Program-made: the position numbers and the translations under genes | In this document: positions 60,798 to 64,000 of the stretch, one piece after another | Layout: each line of letters begins with the position of its first letter | Position numbering within the stretch: the stretch's first letter is position 1 | The notes under the pieces: generated by a model | What the model was told of the DNA's origin: nothing | Database searches by the model: none | What the model saw: only the letters and a program-made list of their open reading frames with translations | Origin: Vibrio sp. RE86 | GTDB lineage: Bacteria > Pseudomonadota > Gammaproteobacteria > Enterobacterales > Vibrionaceae | DNA: 64,000 nt | Assembly (NCBI RefSeq): GCF_013114545.1 | Contig: NZ_VTXI01000013.1 | Location: 1 to 64,000, forward strand | Direction: 5' to 3'

Positions 60798-62254
60798 TAA
60801 AGCTCAACACCAGGGCTCAAGGTTGCAGGAAGTAGAGTCTCTCCTCCTTCCATCGATGCCATTGGGTAAGCACAGTAATCAGCAGCGTAGTAAGCACTTG
60901 GGCGTAAGTTACCTGATGCGCCCGGGCCACCAAATGGTGCATCACCACTTGCGCCTGTAAGTTGTCGGTTGCGGTTTACGATGCCAGCACGAATATGGTC
61001 AACAAAGTATTCCCATTCGCTGTCATCCGTAGACACGAGACCCGCTGATAAGCCAAAGCGAGTATCGTTCGCCAGCTCAACCGCTCGTTCTAGACCTTGG
61101 TAGCGCACAACTTGCAGCAACGGACCGAAGTATTCTTCATCAGGAAGCTCTGCAATTGCGGTGACATCGATAATGCCAGGAGTGACGAATGCCGCCTCGC
61201 CCGCACGCGCTTCAATCAAGCTTTCACCGCCTAACTGCTGCAGGTTTGCTTGCGCGTTAAGGATGAAGTCAGCCGCAGCTTTAGAAATCTGTGGACCCAT
61301 AAATGGCGCAGGTTCTGCAAATGGCTGATCGATACGAATCTTGTTAGTAGCTTCAACGAGTTTGCTCACCAGCAAGTCGCCTTTTTCACCCACAGGTACA
61401 TATAGGCGACGAGCACACGTACAACGTTGGCCTGCACTGATGAACGCCGATTGAATAATGGTGTAAACCGTCGCATCAAGGTCACCATAGCTGTCAGAGA
61501 TAACCATAGGGTTGTTACCCCCCATCTCTAGCGCCAGCATCTTACCTGGTTGTCCTGCAAACTGTTTATGAAGGATATGTCCCGTGTTGGCGCTGCCGGT
61601 AAAGAGCACACCATCAAGGCCTTTTGAGTCAGCTAGGGCAATACCTGTCTCTTTCGCCCCTTGCACTAGGTTAATCACACCTTTTGGTAGACCTACTTGA
61701 TCCCACAGCTTCATCGCAAACTCACCCGTTAATGGCGTTTGCTCAGAAGGTTTGAATACCACGGTATTACCAGCCAAAAGCGCAGGTACGATATGACCAT
61801 TTGGTAGGTGGCCTGGGAAGTTGTAAGGGCCAAAGACTGCCATGACACCCAATGGGCGATGGCGCAGTACGATCTGATTACCCGCGGCTTCGCGCTGAGC
61901 TTCACCAGTACGATCATGGTATGCACGAATTGAAATCGCAATTTTGCCAGCCATAGCAGCAGCTTCTGTGCGAGTTTCCCAAATCGGCTTACCCGTTTCT
62001 TTAGCAATGATTTCAGCAATTTGCTCGCTGTTCTCTTTCACTTTCTCAGCAAAAGCCAGAACAATCGCTTCGCGCTCAGCAAAGCTCATTTTCTTCCAGC
62101 CGACAAACGCACTGCGCGCAGCTGATACCGCTTGCTCGACCTGCTGCGGTGTTGCGCTTTCGCCTTGCCAAATCACTTCGTTGTTGTATGGGCTTTGTGA
62201 GTCCATTGCCTCACCTTGACCTTTCACCCACTCACCAGCAATCCAATGTGTCAT
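60797..62254 (-). CDS. astD: N-succinylglutamate 5-semialdehyde dehydrogenase
   Basis: Fourth step of the arginine succinyltransferase pathway, NAD-dependent. 485 residues of the aldehyde dehydrogenase fold: [20 protein letters not shown], the nucleotide loop FTGSANTGH, Glu in EMGGNNPM and the catalytic Cys in [11 protein letters not shown]. The frame opens at a GTG (62269), but ATG 62254 has AAGGA 7 nt upstream and aligns with E. coli AstD. It is 33 nt after astA. Confidence 0.96.
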   Translation of the reverse strand: MTHWIAGEWVKGQGEAMDSQSPYNNEVIWQGESATPQQVEQAVSAARSAFVGWKKMSFAEREAIVLAFAEKVKENSEQIAEIIAKETGKPIWETRTEAAAMAGKIAISIRAYHDRTGEAQREAAGNQIVLRHRPLGVMAVFGPYNFPGHLPNGHIVPALLAGNTVVFKPSEQTPLTGEFAMKLWDQVGLPKGVINLVQGAKETGIALADSKGLDGVLFTGSANTGHILHKQFAGQPGKMLALEMGGNNPMVISDSYGDLDATVYTIIQSAFISAGQRCTCARRLYVPVGEKGDLLVSKLVEATNKIRIDQPFAEPAPFMGPQISKAAADFILNAQANLQQLGGESLIEARAGEAAFVTPGIIDVTAIAELPDEEYFGPLLQVVRYQGLERAVELANDTRFGLSAGLVSTDDSEWEYFVDHIRAGIVNRNRQLTGASGDAPFGGPGASGNLRPSAYYAADYCAYPMASMEGGETLLPATLSPGVEL

Positions 62255-62287
62255 AACTTGTTCCTTCACATTCTTTCTATTTAAGGC

Positions 62288-63307
62288 TTACAGAGCCAGC
62301 ATGCGAACGTAGTCGCCTTCGTTCAGCTTCAGTGCTGTCGCCACTTCTGGCGCAAGAATCACTGACTCAGAGGCTTGGTCATAAGCCGCCTTAGCCGCTG
62401 TTGCACGGAAATCTTCAAACGATGTGTTTGAGATAAGGTAATCTTGAGAGCTCGTATGCTCAGAGACTGTCACTTTCGCACGGAAAGAGTGGCGAACTGA
62501 CTCAATATTTCGCACATCACATTCAACGGTTGGGCCACCATCGAAAATGTCGACATAGTTACGGCAAGTGAAGCCTTCTTTCTCTAGTAGGCGTAGCGCT
62601 GGCTTGGTGTTGTCGTGTACCTGACCAATCACCGCTTGAGCTTCTTTGCTCAATAGGTTGATGTAAATAGGCAGCTTAGGCATAAGGTCAGCAATGAAGC
62701 CTTTCTTGCCAATACCCGTTAGGTAATCCGCCATAGTGAAATCAATCGAGAAGAAGTGCTCTTGTAGCCACTGCCAAAACGGCGAGTTACCTTCGTCGTC
62801 CGATACACCTCGCATCTCAGCAAAAACCGTATTAGAAAAACGGTGTGGGTGCTCTGCCATCATTAGGAAGCGGCACTTCGACATCAAACGGCCATTCAAG
62901 CCTTGGCGGAATGACGGTCTTAAGAACAGAGTACAAATTTCGCTACAACCCGTGTAGTTGTTACCGAAAGTCAGCAACTTAACCACGTTGTTTACACCCA
63001 GTTTTGGAGATGAGTGTACAACCGTACTGATGTGGTATGAATAAAACGGTACATCCCAGCCAATTGAGGCTTCAATACCCGTACAGCCTGCGACCTCACC
63101 TGATTCGCTATCGAAGCCAACCATTAGGTAACCTTCATCACCTGGCTCCGTTACGTCGGGCTTAGTAAAGCTGTATTCTGAATGAGTAATTCGGTTAGTT
63201 AACAGTTCTTCGTTAACCGGTAGAGATGTAAATCCATGACCTGACTCCACAGCACATGTGTGCAGTGCGTCGTAGTCCGACATTGCGATAGGGCGAACAA
63301 CCAGCAT
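62288..63307 (-). CDS. astA: Arginine N-succinyltransferase
   Basis: First step of the ast pathway: succinyl-CoA plus arginine to N2-succinylarginine. 339 residues, starting MLVVRPIAMSDYDALHTC with GAGGGAG 7 nt upstream; the longer frame to 63370 was rejected. Family motifs include GCTGIEASIGWDVPFYSYH and YTGCSEICTLFLRPSFR. Between argD/astC (113 nt) and astD. Confidence 0.95.
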   Translation of the reverse strand: MLVVRPIAMSDYDALHTCAVESGHGFTSLPVNEELLTNRITHSEYSFTKPDVTEPGDEGYLMVGFDSESGEVAGCTGIEASIGWDVPFYSYHISTVVHSSPKLGVNNVVKLLTFGNNYTGCSEICTLFLRPSFRQGLNGRLMSKCRFLMMAEHPHRFSNTVFAEMRGVSDDEGNSPFWQWLQEHFFSIDFTMADYLTGIGKKGFIADLMPKLPIYINLLSKEAQAVIGQVHDNTKPALRLLEKEGFTCRNYVDIFDGGPTVECDVRNIESVRHSFRAKVTVSEHTSSQDYLISNTSFEDFRATAAKAAYDQASESVILAPEVATALKLNEGDYVRMLAL

Positions 63308-63419
63308 CGATACTCCCTCCTGATGCGGGATACCAGCGCTCCCGTCCATCGAACAAATGAACGGTAACACTGGTATAGGGAGACTTACTAAAGTAATAAG
63401 CCTCCGATATTGTTATTAA

Positions 63420-64000
63420 TTATTTAACTAGCGTAGCTAGAGCTTTATCTAGGCGAGCTAATCCTTCTTCAATTTCTTCTTTAGTAATGACGAGTGATGG
63501 TGTGAAACGAACAACGTTTGTGCCCGCTACCAATACCATTAGGCCCTCTTTGCCCGCCGCAACTAATACGTCACGAGCGCGGCCTTGCCACTCTTCGTTC
63601 AATGCAGCGCCCAGTAGTAAGCCTTTACCACGGACTTCTGCGAACATGTTGTACTTATCGTTAAGTTTAGCTAAACCGTCACGGAACAGCGCTTCACGCT
63701 CAGCAACACCTGCCAGTGTTTCAGGAGCGCTAACAACATCAACAACGGCTTCAGCAACGGCACACGCCAATGGGTTACCACCGTAAGTCGAGCCATGAGT
63801 ACCCACTTTCAAATGTTTAGAAAGCTCAGTCGTTGTCAGCATAGCGCCGATAGGGAAGCCGCCACCAAGTGATTTAGCCGTGCTAAGAATGTCTGGCGTT
63901 ACACCAAGACCTTGGTATGCGTAAAAGTGACCGGTACGGCCGTTACCAGTTTGAACTTCATCAAAGATAAGCAGTGCATTGTGCTTGTCACAAAGTTCAC
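63420..64000 (-). CDS. argD: Acetylornithine/succinylornithine aminotransferase, 3' part
   Basis: The gene runs off the right edge; only the C-terminal 193 residues or so are here. The frame is open without stop to 64000 and includes the PLP-binding aspartate region [14 protein letters not shown] and the PLP lysine in [15 protein letters not shown], then [19 protein letters not shown]. It is upstream of astA in the same direction. In Vibrio this gene is usually named argD and can serve as the AstC step, so both biosynthetic and catabolic roles are possible. Confidence 0.92.
   Translation of the reverse strand, partial: ELCDKHNALLIFDEVQTGNGRTGHFYAYQGLGVTPDILSTAKSLGGGFPIGAMLTTTELSKHLKVGTHGSTYGGNPLACAVAEAVVDVVSAPETLAGVAEREALFRDGLAKLNDKYNMFAEVRGKGLLLGAALNEEWQGRARDVLVAAGKEGLMVLVAGTNVVRFTPSLVITKEEIEEGLARLDKALATLVK

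Noticed and set aside
63420..63842. Truncated aminotransferase or pseudogene
   Set aside because: The short frame is only the part after an internal ATG; the frame continues without stop to the window edge, so the gene is complete but cut by the window.

Overview
The window looks like a chromosome segment of a Vibrio species. The evidence is a MotX component of the sodium-driven polar flagellar motor, a CheX-type phosphatase, a TIGR04219-type outer-membrane protein, the ast operon lying next to crp, and moderate GC typical of the genus. Nearly all of it is core genome. No rRNA, tRNA, prophage or CRISPR array was seen. The only mobile-DNA traces are an IS200/IS605-like end at the left edge and a MITE-like palindrome beside astD.

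Layout. 1-130: probable insertion-sequence end, then the cysH terminator. 152-4510: cysJIH (assimilatory sulfite and PAPS reduction), minus strand. 4637-7191: small hypothetical gene, outer-membrane protein, pspG and dusA, minus strand. 7459-12108: an HD-GYP response regulator and a large hybrid histidine kinase, plus strand. 12297-13234: zur and cheX. 13313-18971: cobA-cysD-cysN-SLC13 permease-cysC (sulfate activation, siroheme precursor, anion transport), minus strand. 19245-25356: cpdB, a CRP-like regulator, elaA-like acetyltransferase, DMT permease, oapA/ytfB, fklB and a DUF2780 lipoprotein. 25489-39148: the complete S10, spc and alpha ribosomal-protein operons on the minus strand, including secY, rpmJ and rpoA. 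39606-42827: rlmB-rnr. 43081-46802: exported amidohydrolase, motX, purA. 46975-51297: isoaspartyl peptidase, slyD, yheV, kefB, kefG. 51468-56942: yheS, a TIGR02444 gene, yheT, yheU, prkB, crp. 57001-64000: CAP-domain lipoprotein, DUF1338 enzyme, astD, astA and the 3' part of argD/astC.

How genes work together. Two sulfur clusters together cover sulfate uptake (SLC13 permease), activation (CysDN, CysC), reduction (CysH, CysIJ) and supply of the siroheme precursor (CobA). The ribosomal block is the usual three-operon superoperon, but in this genome intrinsic-terminator-like hairpins are visible at both internal junctions (rpsQ/rplN and rpmJ/rpsM), and a promoter-like sequence follows the first. 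The ast genes degrade arginine by the succinyltransferase route. KefB with KefG forms a glutathione-gated K+ efflux system.

The most interesting items are the 810-residue lipoprotein with a CAP/SCP domain and an EF-hand-like loop (57001-59433), the roughly 180-bp palindromic repeat whose end touches the astD stop codon, the hairpin pair between rpmJ and rpsM, the periplasmic-targeted amidohydrolase, and the sigma-28-like promoter that fixes the motX start. No clearly new multi-gene system was found; this is mostly well-conserved core genome.
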